Shown in pieces: positions 31,201-32,226 of a stretch of 32,226 bases of DNA. Position numbers and translations under genes: made by a program. Position 1 is the stretch's first letter; each line of letters opens with the position of its first letter. The stretch is from Pigoraptor chileana (taxonomy: Eukaryota; Opisthokonta; Filasterea), in assembly GCA_943704495.1 (NCBI GenBank), contig CALSCR010001406.1:1-32226 (forward strand), in the 5' to 3' direction. The notes beneath the pieces were generated by a model. That model was not told where the DNA came from. It saw nothing but the letters and a program-made list of their open reading frames with translations, and did no database searches.

Positions 31201-32226
31201 TCAAAGTTCCTTGCAGCTGTTGCGTTTAGATGTATGCATGCCTTTTCACAACGTGTTGACAATGTCACATTTGCCGCTGTGATGGTTTCTATGCAACAAC
31301 GCCCGTCTGCTGCAGGGAGATGATTCTGGGCACGCCCAAAGTGTTCACAATCGACGACCGTGCGAGAGCTCGGATTGATTTGCAGATGCAGGACAAGAGC
31401 GAGGAGGTTAAGGAGGCCGCCTACCGCTTTAAGGCCATGCAGCAGTGGGTGGATTTGGCAGAGGCGCCGAAAACATATTATTGCCCTTGGAAACATTGTG
31501 TGTGTGTGTCTGTGTGTGTGTGTGTGTGCATGTCTCGTGCAATGTTGTGTTTTGATGCCATGTCTTGCGTGCTCTCTAATTGTGAGAATGTGTGTGACGG
31601 GATCGCACAATAATAGCGTTACGACATCATCTATCAGCGGCTTGCGGGGAATTCGCGGGCGGGCAACTCTGTGCTTGTGTGTCCGCACGCGCACTCACGC
31701 ATTACACATATGCACAAGTCATATGCACATACACATTCTAATACATGCACACGCACTACTGGCAGGTACTGTCTCTATCCACCCAATTCGGAGGCAACGC
31801 TTGACGAGGAGTCTCTCTCAGACATGCTGGGAACATCCGTAATGAAGCCGAAGGTGTGTTTTGCTTTCTGTTGCAGCACTTGTGTTGTGTGCACGGCAAG
31901 CCGTCGGTTTCAGTTGTTGGACATGTCCGGTGGAAAGGAAGAGATGCTAACTCCATGCCGCGTCAAGTTGATAAGGGCAGATAGAGAGCCTCCATGACTC
32001 ACCCTGTTTCATATTGTTCATTTCGGCAACACAACGACTTACAGTGTACAAAAGAGACTTTTTTCGAGTGTTTGCGGCGACACGATCCGCTGGGCATAGG
32101 ACTGGAGGACCGAATGGGCGTTGATCTCCTGAAGGTCGGTTGCCTGACAGTCAGAAGACTCCGTCTGGCATCACTGACTGCTTTAATGCTGTTGCATACT
32201 TCTCTGCTGTTAATGTCAGTGTCGCT
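28188..32226 (+). CDS. protein kinase with N-terminal signal sequence, 3' end beyond the right edge
   Basis: I place eight firm exons: 28188-28347, 28461-28780, 28971-29049, 29284-29717, 29935-30267, 30536-30634, 30881-30931 and 31039-31190. Further coding pieces start at 31316, and lie near 31617-31670, 31766-31853, 31921-31975 and 32044-32142, with uncertain borders. The N-terminus, LLGCVALPVTLALVCLW, looks like a signal peptide or anchor. An acidic linker with a PPRRKRR cluster follows. The kinase has GAYGEVWRA, the Lys of YILKRMF, HRDIKPEN, ADFGSAVE, APPE and YDIWSAGIVFMEMILG, so it should be active. EGPSKDEATLDYAPPE and, later, RHDPLGIGLEDRMGVDLL resemble plant and algal kinases, some fused to PP2C. 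Whether a phosphatase domain follows cannot be seen. One intron carries a weak tRNA-like copy. Confidence 0.83.
28388..28433 (+). repeat. possible degraded copy of the tRNA-like repeat (copy E)
   Basis: GGAAGTCATG, then GTGCGCAAGCACTTGACTTG and AGTAC loosely follow copy D. It lies 27 bases before the 3' splice site of the first kinase intron, in sense orientation. The CT-rich flanks are weak. Divergence is high and chance is possible. Confidence 0.3.
30287..30345. repeat. (TG)n followed by (GTT)n simple repeats
   Basis: TG run then GTT triplets directly after a kinase 5' splice site; UG-rich in the transcript. Confidence 0.85.
31497..31530. repeat. (TG)n microsatellite
   Basis: TG run at or just after the presumed donor of the exon that begins at 31316. 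Confidence 0.8.

Noticed and set aside
1-32226. CRISPR array, bacterial operon or virus-like element
   Set aside because: No spaced direct repeats, no ribosome-binding-site architecture, and no capsid, polymerase or integrase motifs; the gene structure is plainly eukaryotic nuclear.

Overview
This is intron-rich nuclear DNA of a unicellular, flagellated eukaryote. Almost every gene is split by short GT-AG introns (about 80-300 nt) whose donors are mostly of the GTG(N)GT type, and many introns carry TG/CA runs. The lineage cannot be fixed from the window. A CIMIP2-type ciliary microtubule protein argues for a flagellum. An ADD-domain DNMT3-like protein, a SPO16-like protein and a sororin-like protein recall animals and their relatives, while the kinase at the right end has its closest remembered kin in plants and algae. 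I found no virus-like element, no complete transposon, no rRNA and no intact tRNA gene. All exon borders were placed by hand from splice signals, reading-phase agreement and family knowledge; a few could be off by a few bases.

Layout, left to right: kinesin-10-like motor (minus, runs off the left edge); alanine-glyoxylate/serine-pyruvate aminotransferase (plus, divergent from the kinesin); a DNMT3-like protein with an ADD zinc finger but a ruined catalytic centre (minus); divergent from it a SPO16-like meiotic protein (plus); a CIMIP2/FAM166-like ciliary protein (plus); a 1.4-kb gene-free stretch; a PP2C phosphatase (minus); an unrecognised 449-residue protein full of R-R-x-S sites (minus); a sororin-like cohesin protector (minus); divergent from it a (6-4) photolyase/cryptochrome (plus); tRNA dimethylallyltransferase with a C-terminal zinc finger (plus); a mitochondrial VOC/glyoxalase-like enzyme (minus, convergent); and a protein kinase with an N-terminal signal sequence (plus, runs off the right edge).

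The genes do not form a pathway, but four of them (kinesin-10, DNMT3-like, SPO16-like, sororin-like) belong to chromosome biology: mitotic movement, chromatin reading, meiotic crossover and cohesion. The kinesin and sororin upstream regions share a TTTGAATT plus GC-box arrangement resembling the CDE/CHR cell-cycle element.

The main finds are (1) the DNMT3L-like pseudo-methyltransferase with an intact ADD domain, (2) SPO16 and sororin candidates recognised by short conserved patterns, and (3) a recurrent ~45-bp tRNA-Ser/Leu-like sequence, seen in at least five copies. The four intronic good copies lie in sense orientation, close to 3' splice sites.
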